Assembly (NCBI RefSeq): GCF_900182595.1
Contig: NZ_FXTN01000001.1
Span: 310,001-374,000 of the forward strand
Length of the DNA: 64,000 bases
Reading direction: 5' to 3'
Source of the DNA: Pedobacter westerhofensis
GTDB taxonomy: Bacteria; Bacteroidota; Bacteroidia; Sphingobacteriales; Sphingobacteriaceae
The notes beneath the pieces are model-generated. The model saw only the letters and a list, made by a program, of their open reading frames with translations, searched no databases and was not told the origin of the DNA. Both the position numbers and the translations under genes were made by a program. This document shows, piece after piece, positions 53,921 through 62,730 of the stretch. How positions within the stretch are numbered: position 1 is the first letter of the stretch; the number at the start of each line of letters is the position of its first letter.

Positions 53921-56900
53921 TTATAAACCAATATTTAAACCGAGTGAGAACGTCCTTAGCTGCGGATAGACATCAAAGGCACTGGTATTGTCTTTGTATC
54001 CGTAAGGGTTATAAAAATTGATCGGGTTAGTGCCCACGATAAATACCTTCGCTGATTTTAGTCCTGCCTTTGTGGCCCATTGTTCAGGCAGCCCGTATGA
54101 AATATTGAAATTTGTCATTCTGAAGGTAAAGGAGTTCACGAACCAGAAATCCGTTGTCCGGTCGTAATTGTTGTTATAGTACGGGTTAGGATATCTGGCA
54201 TCCGTATTTTCCGGTGTCCAGTGATCGGCCCAGAAATCAGGCCTGTTGGAAGTTGCGGTACCCCTTTTGACGGCAGCACTTTCAATAGTAGACTGTCCTC
54301 CCCATGAAAGGCCCATCACTACAGAGAGGCTGATTGTTTTGTAGTTTCCGCCGAAGTTAAAGCCAAGGCCATAGTGGTTGCTGGATTTGGGCGTAAGGTA
54401 TTCGTAATCTACATTTTCTGTGATTACCCCATCTGGTGCCGTGAAGTTACCATTGGCATCCTTTGGCCCTCTGATATCCTGGTACTTGATCATACCTGGT
54501 TTGGGCACCTCACCAAACGCCTTATAGTTTGGATTTTTGGCCAGGAAGTCGTCTACTTCTGCCTGGGTTTTAAAAATACCTAAACTTTTATAGCCGAGGA
54601 TACCCCTGTCACTGGATAATCCTGCGTTATCAAGGAAAGTGCCGATATTGCCCACCGGCTGGTCAAGGCGGATCAGTTTGTTGTCGCTCCAGGAAAGGAA
54701 AGTGTTTACATTGTAACCCCAGTTCTTACCGATTTTATCTTTCCAGGCCAGGGACAGTTCATATCCGAAGTTATTGGCGATACCGAAATTCTCAGTCGGG
54801 ATTGCAGCACCAATCAGCAATGAAACCGAGGAGCTCAGCGTAGTCAGCTGGTTATACCTGTGATCCAGGAAGCCGTCAGCGGTGAAAGACAGCCTGCTTT
54901 TGAGAAACTGGGCATCAATACCGATATTGTATTTGGTATCATCATCCCATTTCGCATTGCTGTTTGCCAGGGCGATGTTAGGATTGATGGACAGGGGGCG
55001 GTCTGAGTTGCCGCCAAATACAGCGCCCTTTCCTGTAGAGAGGGAGAAATTCCTGTTGTACTGAAAGTTCTTCGTGTTGTCTATTCCCAGCAAACCTACC
55101 GACGCGCGGAACTTCAGATAATCCACAACTTTAACATTGTTCTTAAAGAAGGGCTCCTCAGAGATAACCCAGCCTAATGACAGCGAAGGGAAATATCCCC
55201 ATCTGTTGCCCGGGGCAAAGTAAACACTGGCGTCGCCCCGGTAAGAAAACTCTGCCAGGTATTTATCGGCATAGCTATAGTTTACCCTGGCAGCCCAGGC
55301 CAGGCGGCCAAATTCAGTTTGCGTTTCATCAGATAAATTTGTTCCTGTAGCATACTGCTGGTTGGGCAGGCCGCCGAGCAATACACCTTCCCTGGAAGCG
55401 TTCACCAGATCACTTTCACTTTCTACCTGTTCATATACACCCAGAACAGAGATTTCATGCTTGCCAAACTTACGCGCATAATTCAGGGTTCCGTTTAATT
55501 GATAGCTGTCGCGATAGGAAGGACTGATCCTTACCTTGTCGCCATTGGTGATGCTAACAGTCTTGATCACGTCGCCGCCATAGATGTGTTTTTTATCGCC
55601 CAGCATGCTGAACTGATACACATTATACCGGGTACCAAACTGCTTGCCGAAGGTATTGTCAAGGTTTTTACTGTAGTTTAATCCCGCTTTCAGTCCTTTG
55701 ATAAAAGGGACTTCATAATTTAAGGTAGCCTGTACGTTCAAACCGTTGGAGCGCGTATCGGTAAAGTTATTGAGCCGCTGCACCTCAAAGAAATGCGTTC
55801 CGTCGATTGTTCCGGTATTTCCTGTGGTGAGCAGCACCGGCAGGCCGTTCACATAATATGGTGTAAACTGCGGCGTACCGATCAGTGATCTTACATCATT
55901 ATCCGCACTTTCAGATCCCTGCTTAAACCAGAACCTTTCATTCTTGCTCAGGTCGCCGCTCAGTGAAAATCCTAGTGTGAGGCCTTTGTTCAATTTCACA
56001 TCAGAACTGGCCCTGAAGGTCCATTTTTTGGTATTGATCCCATCAAAGTTTGAACTCTGATCAATATAGGAAGCCCCAGCAAAGTAGGTTGCCCTTTCAC
56101 TACCGCCGCTCACATTGAGCGTATGGCGAACGGTATAAGCAGTCTGCCAGGCTTTTTTAAGCCAATCGGTACTGTTATTTTTAAAATACTCCAGTTCATC
56201 GGGTGAGTACCAGGCGGCATCTGCCAGATAACCGCTGTTGCCATCGGCCACATAATTTTTAGAAGCACGGGTGATATCGTTGAGATAGGTAGCCTGCTCA
56301 ATTCCGGTCATCACCTTTGGCAGCATGGTAGCATCTGCAGCACCTACGGAGACACCGTAATTGATACGCGGTGCGCCTGCCTTACCGCGTTTTGTTCTTA
56401 CGACCACCACCCCGTTTGATCCCTGGATACCATAGATTGCCGCGGCAGCATCTTTCAGGATGGAGATGTTCTCTACTTCCGAAGCATCGAGGGTATTGAA
56501 ATCATCCGAAGTCCTGAAGATATCATCGATAATATACAATGGTTCGGTTCTTCCGCCATCCTTAACTGCAAATGTGGGGTTCCTTACCGTAAGCACGGCA
56601 TTATCGCCCGGCCGGGCATAACCACCTGAGATACCTACTCCCGGGATCTGTCCCCGCAATGCAGCGGTCAAGCTACCCACAGGAATATCTTCAATAGCCT
56701 TTACATCAATGGTAGCGATAGAACCGGTGAGGTGTTTTCTCTCCTGGGTTCCATAACCCACTACCACCACTTCTGTAAGGTCTGAGGATGATTCCAGCAG
56801 CTGTACCTGGATCTGGCTCTGGCCGTTCACTGCAATTTCCTGGGTTTTATATCCAAGGTAGCTGATGACCAGGGTTTCGTTGCCAACCGGCAGATTGAGG

Positions 56901-57169
56901 CGGAATACACCCTGGGTATCTGTGGATGTTGCGGTATTTGTTCCTTTTATTTTGACGACAACCCCCGGCAGGGGTTTGCCCTGCGCATCTTTTACCGTTC
57001 CAGTGATATTTTTCCTGGAAGACATTACCTTTAACGCTTTAGTTGATTCCTTCGGCGAATCTTCTGCAAAAGCAGCAGAGCCCGTTAAAGTCAAAGCGAT
57101 GATTAAATGGGTGCAGGCGATTTTCGGCCATTTACCCAAATAATTTTGCGTTTGTAAATGTGACTTCAT
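53921..57169 (-). CDS. SusC/RagA-family TonB-dependent outer-membrane transporter
   Basis: This 1082-residue protein has a long N-terminal signal ending near GSAAFAED. A carboxypeptidase-regulatory-like domain (about 50-125: ITGTVKDAQGKPLPGVVVKI, TLVISYLGYKTQEIAV) is followed by a TonB box region (LTEVVVVGYGTQERKHLTGS), the plug (ALRGQIPGVGI, VENISILKDAAAAIYG, GSNGVVVVRTKRGKAG) and a 22-stranded barrel. It imports glycans using TonB energy with the SusD cap encoded 1 nt downstream. No N-terminal signalling (STN) extension is present, so regulation by an ECF-sigma/anti-sigma pair is unlikely. The first gene of the block, 86 nt downstream of DUF3826. Confidence 0.97.
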   Translation of the reverse strand: MKSHLQTQNYLGKWPKIACTHLIIALTLTGSAAFAEDSPKESTKALKVMSSRKNITGTVKDAQGKPLPGVVVKIKGTNTATSTDTQGVFRLNLPVGNETLVISYLGYKTQEIAVNGQSQIQVQLLESSSDLTEVVVVGYGTQERKHLTGSIATIDVKAIEDIPVGSLTAALRGQIPGVGISGGYARPGDNAVLTVRNPTFAVKDGGRTEPLYIIDDIFRTSDDFNTLDASEVENISILKDAAAAIYGIQGSNGVVVVRTKRGKAGAPRINYGVSVGAADATMLPKVMTGIEQATYLNDITRASKNYVADGNSGYLADAAWYSPDELEYFKNNSTDWLKKAWQTAYTVRHTLNVSGGSERATYFAGASYIDQSSNFDGINTKKWTFRASSDVKLNKGLTLGFSLSGDLSKNERFWFKQGSESADNDVRSLIGTPQFTPYYVNGLPVLLTTGNTGTIDGTHFFEVQRLNNFTDTRSNGLNVQATLNYEVPFIKGLKAGLNYSKNLDNTFGKQFGTRYNVYQFSMLGDKKHIYGGDVIKTVSITNGDKVRISPSYRDSYQLNGTLNYARKFGKHEISVLGVYEQVESESDLVNASREGVLLGGLPNQQYATGTNLSDETQTEFGRLAWAARVNYSYADKYLAEFSYRGDASVYFAPGNRWGYFPSLSLGWVISEEPFFKNNVKVVDYLKFRASVGLLGIDNTKNFQYNRNFSLSTGKGAVFGGNSDRPLSINPNIALANSNAKWDDDTKYNIGIDAQFLKSRLSFTADGFLDHRYNQLTTLSSSVSLLIGAAIPTENFGIANNFGYELSLAWKDKIGKNWGYNVNTFLSWSDNKLIRLDQPVGNIGTFLDNAGLSSDRGILGYKSLGIFKTQAEVDDFLAKNPNYKAFGEVPKPGMIKYQDIRGPKDANGNFTAPDGVITENVDYEYLTPKSSNHYGLGFNFGGNYKTISLSVVMGLSWGGQSTIESAAVKRGTATSNRPDFWADHWTPENTDARYPNPYYNNNYDRTTDFWFVNSFTFRMTNFNISYGLPEQWATKAGLKSAKVFIVGTNPINFYNPYGYKDNTSAFDVYPQLRTFSLGLNIGL

Positions 57170-57185
57170 ATGTTATACTTAATTT

Positions 57186-57199
57186 ATATTTGGCATTTT
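57186..57199. promoter_or_regulatory. 14-bp element shared by susC and symporter leaders (copy 1)
   Basis: AAAATGCCAAATAT (minus strand) lies 17-30 nt before the susC start. The identical 14-mer occurs at 61417-61430 at the symporter start. It may be a regulatory word or chance; also compare the ATTTGGCA words upstream of the GH138-like gene. Confidence 0.35.
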
Positions 57200-57203
57200 T
57201 GGG

Positions 57204-57228
57204 AAAGCTATACTCATGGAGTAGCTTT
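57204..57228 (-). promoter_or_regulatory. Hairpin between DUF3826 and susC
   Basis: AAAGCTA and TAGCTTT (7 bp) plus CTC/GAG form a stem with a TA bulge and an ATG loop, 35-60 nt upstream of the susC start. No T-run follows on the minus strand, so it is more likely an operator or leader structure than a terminator. Confidence 0.4.
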
Positions 57229-57255
57229 TATTATCTTAAATGAATATCCTAACTT

Positions 57256-57867
57256 TCAGGTTTTCGGGGCACGTGCTTTAATCCGCTCCTGCCACGCCTC
57301 ACCTTCCTTTTTCATATCAATCCCGGCGGCAGAGAGGTAATTATTTATTCTTCCTTTATATTTTTTAAACCAGCCATGCTTTTTTTCGGATGATTCTGCA
57401 TCCATTGCTTTTTCGCGTGCTTCGGTGAGCCAGATCATGATCTGTTTTTTCTGGGGATCAGTTAGTTGAGGAAGCATATCCTGGTAGGCTGCATAGGTAA
57501 TAGGGAGCACTCCATAGGTAAGACCATCTTTGATCTGCTCTACCTGACCTGGGTTAAGATAGGTAGACAGTTGATTTAAAAAAGGTTGATGTAGCTGGTT
57601 TACAGCAGAATCCGCGAGAGCGGGACTGAGTTTAGCGCTGTCTCTGCGGGTATAGATCTGATTCAGGTCTTCATAATGACGTGCAACCAGAGTACTTACT
57701 TTGCGGGCTGCATTGGTATCCGGAAGGTTGAGTTTGTGTACAATCTTCCAGGCCCGGCCATCGATCATCTGATGATAGGCAGCTGATTGTCCCTGCGTTT
57801 GTGCAGATGCAGAAAATGAGCTTACAGCAATGCCGGCAATCAGCAAAAAGGTTTGTATTTGGTTCAT
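57256..57867 (-). CDS. DUF3826-family secreted protein
   Basis: The start is chosen at 57867 (203 residues, MNQIQTFLLIAGIAVSSFSASAQ); the frame extends 25 codons upstream but that segment is hydrophobic intergenic sequence. The mature protein is mostly helical: WKIVHKLNLPDTNAARKVST, LVARHYEDLNQIYTRRD, LSTYLNPGQVEQIKDGLTYG and IMIWLTEAREKAMDAESSEKKHG. I recognise the DUF3826 family, which recurs in Bacteroidota polysaccharide loci without known activity. It is transcribed in the same direction as susC, 86 nt ahead, and is divergent from the AraC-type regulator. Confidence 0.8.
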   Translation of the reverse strand: MNQIQTFLLIAGIAVSSFSASAQTQGQSAAYHQMIDGRAWKIVHKLNLPDTNAARKVSTLVARHYEDLNQIYTRRDSAKLSPALADSAVNQLHQPFLNQLSTYLNPGQVEQIKDGLTYGVLPITYAAYQDMLPQLTDPQKKQIMIWLTEAREKAMDAESSEKKHGWFKKYKGRINNYLSAAGIDMKKEGEAWQERIKARAPKT

Positions 57868-58035
57868 ATCAAATGATAACATGGTATATATCCACACAAA
57901 TATGTACAATACTCTCACATGATTGTTACCAATTATTATCAACTTTTTATATCATGTTATCTTCACATTTTGTATTATTGCGGAGCTTAACACGCTAAAA
58001 ACCAAATATAATTCGAGTAAACTAATGAGCAGGAT
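57868..58035. promoter_or_regulatory. Divergent promoter region between DUF3826 and the AraC regulator
   Basis: This is 168 bp of AT-rich DNA. GATAACATG (57875-57883) and its exact reverse complement CATGTTATC (57953-57961) face each other 69 bp apart. An ACATGATTGTTACC-like copy lies between them. Such spaced inverted elements are compatible with looping by an AraC-type dimer, but this is speculative. Confidence 0.4.
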
Positions 58036-58905
58036 ATGAAACCACTCTTTCATAAAGTCCCGATCAATATTCAAAGTTCCTTCGGGATCAAACACAATAT
58101 TGAATCTAATTTCGGCAAGATATGGCATTACCACCCTGAACTTGAGCTGCATTATGTAGTCCGCGGCGAAGGGGTGAGATTTATTGGAGACAACATCAGC
58201 AATTTTTCTTCAGGAGAGATTATTCTACTGGGAGAAAACCTGCCCCATACGTTCAGGTGCAGCGACGAATATTACCTGAATTCAAATGAATTGGAGGTAG
58301 AAGCGATCGTGATACAGTTTCTGCCCGACTGCCTCGGGAGAGAGCTCTTCAATTTACCGGAAGCCTATCTGATCCCCAAACTATTTGAAAAAGCAAAAAA
58401 AGGAATGGTGATCTCCGGTGAAACAAGAGATAAGTTGGCGGTCCTGATGAAACAGGCAACAGTTGCCTCGCAGATGGAAAAGCTGATCCTTTTTCTTTCC
58501 ATCCTCAACCTGCTGGCAGAAACTGATGAGTATGAACCGATCACTTCGGCTTATGCCTTCTACAGGTCCAATGAATCGGATACGATCCGTTTGAACAAGA
58601 TCTATTCCTATACACTAACAAATTACAAAAAAGAGATCAGCCTGGAAGAAATATCTTCGATCAGCCACCTGAGCATTACTTCATTCTGCCGGTATTTCAA
58701 ACTGATGACCAAAAAAACGTATTACGACTTCCTGATCGAAATCCGTATCAGCCATGCCTGCCGGCTGCTGGTAGAAGATAAAATCCCTACCGAGGTGATC
58801 TGTTTTGACTGTGGGTTTAACAATGTATCCAATTTTTACAGGCACTTTAAAAAGATCGCCGGAATGACCCCCATGGATTATAAACGGAAGTATTTACTAA
58901 ATTAA
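58036..58905 (+). CDS. AraC-family transcriptional regulator with cupin N-domain
   Basis: This 289-residue protein has an N-terminal cupin-like sensor (about 20-95: WHYHPELELHYVVRGEGVRF, then GEIILLGENLPHTF). The C-terminal AraC double helix-turn-helix spans about 185-285: ISLEEISSISHLSITSFCRYF and VICFDCGFNNVSNFYRHFKK, ending GMTPMDYKRKY. Related proteins (RhaR/XylS types) sense sugars. It is the only regulator next to the locus; no hybrid two-component or ECF-sigma system is present. It is divergent from DUF3826 and convergent with the aldolase, its TAA stop overlapping the aldolase stop within TTAA. Confidence 0.93.
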   Translation: MKPLFHKVPINIQSSFGIKHNIESNFGKIWHYHPELELHYVVRGEGVRFIGDNISNFSSGEIILLGENLPHTFRCSDEYYLNSNELEVEAIVIQFLPDCLGRELFNLPEAYLIPKLFEKAKKGMVISGETRDKLAVLMKQATVASQMEKLILFLSILNLLAETDEYEPITSAYAFYRSNESDTIRLNKIYSYTLTNYKKEISLEEISSISHLSITSFCRYFKLMTKKTYYDFLIEIRISHACRLLVEDKIPTEVICFDCGFNNVSNFYRHFKKIAGMTPMDYKRKYLLN

Positions 58906-59822
58906 ATGCCTATACGCTGCTGCAGCCTGCTGTAATCAGCGTATAGCTGTTCAATACCTTTTGCATTGGCAGAAGAAAAATGGCCTACATCCCTGCGGGT
59001 ATAGGTAGAAATGTTCAATCCCTGTTTCTGCAGTGCATATTTTGCAGCATAGGGATACACATCATGCATGACATCCATATGCAGGATCAGAAATTCCTGC
59101 AGGGCCGCAAGATCTTCTTCCAGGGCAGGGTTATTGTAATTTTCGCAGAGCCAGACGATCAGTTCAGGGAAGAAATTGCCCTGGATGCAGGAAAGCCCGG
59201 CAGAACCGGCCCTGAGCGAGGCCAGGGCATGTACCATATACGCATCATACAAACCAAATCCCTCACGCTGAGTTGCCACAAGTTTCGCTTTTACCTGCTG
59301 AATATCCAGGCTTGTATCTTTATGGTAGGTAACTCTGCCGGTAGCAACAAAAGTTCCCAGCTGCTCCGCGGTAAGCAATCTTTTGAAAGGCAGGGGGCAT
59401 TCGTAAAAACCGACAGGAACGGAGGGCGTAAGATCCAGCAGTTGCATCACTTTTTCATCAAACACTTCCGCGGCATCGTTTTCCTCCGCGATGAGGCTGG
59501 TGATGAGGATCACTGCATCGATACCGGTATCATAAATCCTTTTAACAAACTCTGCCTGCTGCGTAATGGACCCGCCAAAAGTACCCGTAGCCACCACTGG
59601 AACAGTACCATCTGCAATTTCCACCACTTTCGCCGTAAGCGAAATCCGCTCCTCGTTGCTGAGCTCAAACATCTCGCTCGAAAGGCAGTTGGCAAACAAA
59701 CCCTTTACCCCGGCCCCCAGATAATGCGCAGTTAGCTGCTCCAATGCGTAATAGTCTATTTTTCCATCGTCACTAAAAGGCGTAAGCATGACCGGGATAA
59801 AACCTTTTTCTGATTTTTCCAT
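58902..59822 (-). CDS. DHDPS/N-acetylneuraminate lyase-family aldolase
   Basis: This 306-residue protein has the class I aldolase (beta/alpha)8 fold. MLTPFSDDGKIDYYAL marks strand 1. The substrate carboxylate loop reads CLSSEMFELS (Ser48, Ser49) rather than GTTGE. Tyr140 in GFYECPLPF and the Schiff-base Lys168 in TYHKDTS are conserved. Family members cleave or condense 2-keto-3-deoxy acids such as KDG, sialic acid or Kdo with pyruvate. In this place it may split KDG made by UxuA, or a ketose from RG-II. It is transcribed 33 nt downstream of the symporter gene. Lack of a signal peptide indicates the cytoplasm. Confidence 0.85.
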   Translation of the reverse strand: MEKSEKGFIPVMLTPFSDDGKIDYYALEQLTAHYLGAGVKGLFANCLSSEMFELSNEERISLTAKVVEIADGTVPVVATGTFGGSITQQAEFVKRIYDTGIDAVILITSLIAEENDAAEVFDEKVMQLLDLTPSVPVGFYECPLPFKRLLTAEQLGTFVATGRVTYHKDTSLDIQQVKAKLVATQREGFGLYDAYMVHALASLRAGSAGLSCIQGNFFPELIVWLCENYNNPALEEDLAALQEFLILHMDVMHDVYPYAAKYALQKQGLNISTYTRRDVGHFSSANAKGIEQLYADYSRLQQRIGI

Positions 59823-59855
59823 TGTATTGTTCTCTGATATATTGGTTAAATAAAA

Positions 59856-61418
59856 CTATTCAGTTGCCATTCTCCCCCTGAAAGCGCTGAGGATTAATCC
59901 TGATAAAAATATCGTCAGTGTGCCGGTTACCACAATCATATTGCTGTGCAGCATGTTTCTTAAAAAACCGTAATCTTCTGGCAGGGCGGCAGAAAAGGTC
60001 ATCCACAAAATGACCAGCACGCCTATGCAGGTGGCCGTCAGTGCCTCGGCGTTTCCGGTTCTCCTGCTGATCATGCCCAGCAGGAACAATCCGAGCATCC
60101 CGCCTGAGAATATGCCCGATAACTGCCACCAGATATCCAGGATACTTTTGATCCCGATCATCAGAATGCCGGTGGCCATGCCCATCAGCCCGAAGACCGC
60201 GGTGGTGATGTACAATAAACGCATCAGCTGCTGCTCATTCATTTCGGGGTTAATGTATCTTTTGTAGATATCTATAGAAAATACTGTGGCAGAAGCGTTC
60301 ATTCCCGAGCTGATGGTACTCATTGCGGCCGACATGATAGCGGAGATAATCAGTCCCACGAGGCCTGTCGGGATTTCGGTAACCATAAAATGCGGCATGA
60401 TCTTGTCCCCATAATCTGAGGGCAGCAGGGCATCCATCGTTGCTTTTACCATGGTTGCACTGGCATGCAGCGGCAGGCGCTCCAGCGCTGCCTGGTGTTT
60501 TACACTTGCGATCAGCTCCGGGTTTACCTGGTAATAGGCATAAAGCGAAGATCCTATCATAAAAAACAGGAAGGATACCGGAACATAGCAGGCTACACAG
60601 ATCCAGAGCGAGCGCGATGCCTGCCTGGAATTTGTCGCCGTATGGTACCGCTGTACATAATTCTGATCGATACCGAAATTATTGAGGTTGATAAAGAAAC
60701 CATAAAAGAGGACCACCCAGAAGGTAGATTCCTTCAGATTTGGAGAGAGGCTGCCCAGGCTAAACTTGTGATCGGCTTTTCCAATTTCGATGATCCTGCC
60801 GGCTCCGCCGGGTATGTTCTTCACAATCAGATAGAGGATCAGAAAGGCCCCCAGTGTTTTCACGATAGCCTGCACCACTTCTGTCCAGATCACTGCCTCG
60901 ATTCCTCCAAGTACGGTATAGATAATGATACAGGTGCCTACAACAACCATGATCGACTGCATGCTGTATCCTGTAAGTGCCTGAAGGCTCAATGCAATTC
61001 CAAAAAAAATAGAGCCCATGCGGGCCAGCTGCGTGAGCAGGAAACAGGCTACGGCGTAAGTGCGCGCCCATGGCCCAAACCTTTTCTCCAGGTGGGTATA
61101 GGCCGACACCTCCCCCGTCCTTCTGTAAAAAGGTACAAAATATTTAGAGGCGATCCAGGCTGCCAGAGGCATAGCCAGGCTAAAGACAAAGTTGTTCCAG
61201 TTGCTGCCAAAGGCCTTTCCCGGAACACCCAGAAAGGTATTGCTACTGAGAAATGTAGCATAGATAGAAAGTCCGATGGCCCAGCCGGGTATAGCACCTG
61301 CAGCTTTGGTAAACTGATCAGAGTTCCTGTTCTTTCTTGAAAAATAGAATCCCACCAGGATCATACTGATCAAATAAATCACAATCACTGCCAGATCCAA
61401 TACAGGTAAACTTTTCAT
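59856..61418 (-). CDS. Sodium:solute symporter (SSS family)
   Basis: The start is placed at 61418 (520 residues, MKSLPVLDLAVIV); ATG at 61427 or 61436 are alternatives. About thirteen hydrophobic segments can be counted. SSS signs are GWAIGLSIYATFLSSNTFLG (TM2), RTYAVACFLLTQLARMGSI, and the family signature region GLVGLIISAIMSAAMSTISS. The family moves sugars, uronates, sialic acid, amino acids or vitamins with sodium. Its neighbours UxuA and an aldolase make an acidic sugar such as galacturonate or a keto-deoxy acid the probable cargo. It lies 102 nt after uxuA and 33 nt before the aldolase. Confidence 0.9.
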   Translation of the reverse strand: MKSLPVLDLAVIVIYLISMILVGFYFSRKNRNSDQFTKAAGAIPGWAIGLSIYATFLSSNTFLGVPGKAFGSNWNNFVFSLAMPLAAWIASKYFVPFYRRTGEVSAYTHLEKRFGPWARTYAVACFLLTQLARMGSIFFGIALSLQALTGYSMQSIMVVVGTCIIIYTVLGGIEAVIWTEVVQAIVKTLGAFLILYLIVKNIPGGAGRIIEIGKADHKFSLGSLSPNLKESTFWVVLFYGFFINLNNFGIDQNYVQRYHTATNSRQASRSLWICVACYVPVSFLFFMIGSSLYAYYQVNPELIASVKHQAALERLPLHASATMVKATMDALLPSDYGDKIMPHFMVTEIPTGLVGLIISAIMSAAMSTISSGMNASATVFSIDIYKRYINPEMNEQQLMRLLYITTAVFGLMGMATGILMIGIKSILDIWWQLSGIFSGGMLGLFLLGMISRRTGNAEALTATCIGVLVILWMTFSAALPEDYGFLRNMLHSNMIVVTGTLTIFLSGLILSAFRGRMATE

Positions 61419-61430
61419 ATTTGGCATTTT
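61417..61430. promoter_or_regulatory. 14-bp element shared with the susC leader (copy 2)
   Basis: AAAATGCCAAATAT on the minus strand, the same 14-mer as at 57186-57199, here overlapping the symporter start. Two copies alone do not prove a binding site. Confidence 0.3.
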
Positions 61431-61520
61431 AAACAACGCATTGCAAATCTATCCGGCCGGGCACATCTTTCCTTATATCATTTTCTCTTCATGTTATATG
61501 ATTTTGCCCTGAGGCAGTTT

Positions 61521-62693
61521 TTACTTCGCAGACATTCTCAGGATCGCCTGTTCCAGTCCGCGCAGTTCTGCCAGCCCTTTGAGCCTTCCGATACCAGAAT
61601 ATCCCGGGTTTACTTTTTTCTTCAGGTCGTCCAGCATCCTGTGCCCGTGATCCGGGCGCATAGGAATGCTCAGCTTCCGCTCCTGCTGGATCTCCACAAG
61701 TTTTTGTACTACAGCAAACATATCCACATCGCCTTCAAGATGGTTATCTTCAAAGAAGTCGCCAAATTCATTTCTCTTTGTGCTGCGCAGGTGCACAAAA
61801 TTGACCCTGTCTTTAAATTGTTCCAGGATCGCGACCAGATCGTTGTCTGCCCTTACGCCCAGGGAACCTGTGCAATAGCACAGCCCGTTAGACAGGGATG
61901 GCACTTTGGTAAACAGCTTTTCCAGCTGGGCGGCAGTACTTACAATCCGCGGCAAACCAAATATGGCATAAGGCGGATCATCCGGATGGATCACCATCTT
62001 TATTCCATTTGCTTCGGCTACCGGCATCACCTCTGCGAGGAATGTAGTGAGGTTGGCAAATAACTGTTCTTCATCAATTCCGTCGTACGCCGCAAGTGCA
62101 TTCAGGAATTCTGCCAGCCCAAAGCTCTCCTCGCTTCCCGGCAATCCGGCAATGATATTACGTTCTATTTTCAGTTTTTCACTGTCGGTAAGCCCTTTAA
62201 AGTAGAGCTCTCCACGCTGCAGTTCTTCAGCAGTGTATTCAGCGGCAGCCCCGCTGCGTTTAAGTATGAATACATCAAAGGCAACCAGTGCCGCTTTATT
62301 AAATAACAGGGCTTCTGCACCATTTGGTAATTTATAGTCGAGATGCGTCCTGGTCCAGTCCAGCACAGGCATAAAGTTATACGTGATCACAGTGATGCCG
62401 CAGCTGGCTAAATTTGCCAGGGAGACTTTATAGTTATCTATGTAATGTGCATAACTGCCTTTCCGCACTTTGATATCCTCATGAACCGGCAGGCTTTCTA
62501 CTACCGACCATTCCAGGCCGGCATCGCTGATCAGCTGCTGGTGGTTTTTAATATCTTCAACGCTCCATACTTTCCCATTTGGAACCTGGTGCAGCGCAGA
62601 AACAACGCCGCTGCAACCGGCTTGTAAAATATCAGATAAACTAACGGGATCATTGGGACCATACCAGCGCATGGTTTGTACTAATTTGTTCAT
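61521..62693 (-). CDS. uxuA: Mannonate dehydratase
   Basis: This 390-residue protein is the usual UxuA length. It starts [19 protein letters not shown] and has the TIM-barrel metal ligands in [25 protein letters not shown] and [11 protein letters not shown], ending [17 protein letters not shown]. UxuA removes water from D-mannonate to give 2-keto-3-deoxy-D-gluconate, the branch of hexuronate catabolism for glucuronate. With the aldolase and symporter downstream it forms a catabolic operon. Partners UxaC and UxuB and a KDG kinase are not in the window. No signal peptide is present, so the enzyme is cytoplasmic. Confidence 0.95.
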   Translation of the reverse strand: MNKLVQTMRWYGPNDPVSLSDILQAGCSGVVSALHQVPNGKVWSVEDIKNHQQLISDAGLEWSVVESLPVHEDIKVRKGSYAHYIDNYKVSLANLASCGITVITYNFMPVLDWTRTHLDYKLPNGAEALLFNKAALVAFDVFILKRSGAAAEYTAEELQRGELYFKGLTDSEKLKIERNIIAGLPGSEESFGLAEFLNALAAYDGIDEEQLFANLTTFLAEVMPVAEANGIKMVIHPDDPPYAIFGLPRIVSTAAQLEKLFTKVPSLSNGLCYCTGSLGVRADNDLVAILEQFKDRVNFVHLRSTKRNEFGDFFEDNHLEGDVDMFAVVQKLVEIQQERKLSIPMRPDHGHRMLDDLKKKVNPGYSGIGRLKGLAELRGLEQAILRMSAK

Positions 62694-62730
62694 ACGGCTC
62701 TATACTAATTTGAGGACGGGAATTTAAGGA

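Noticed and set aside
60465..61340. 291-codon plus-strand frame
   Set aside because: Antisense to the sodium symporter, whose membrane segments are unmistakable.
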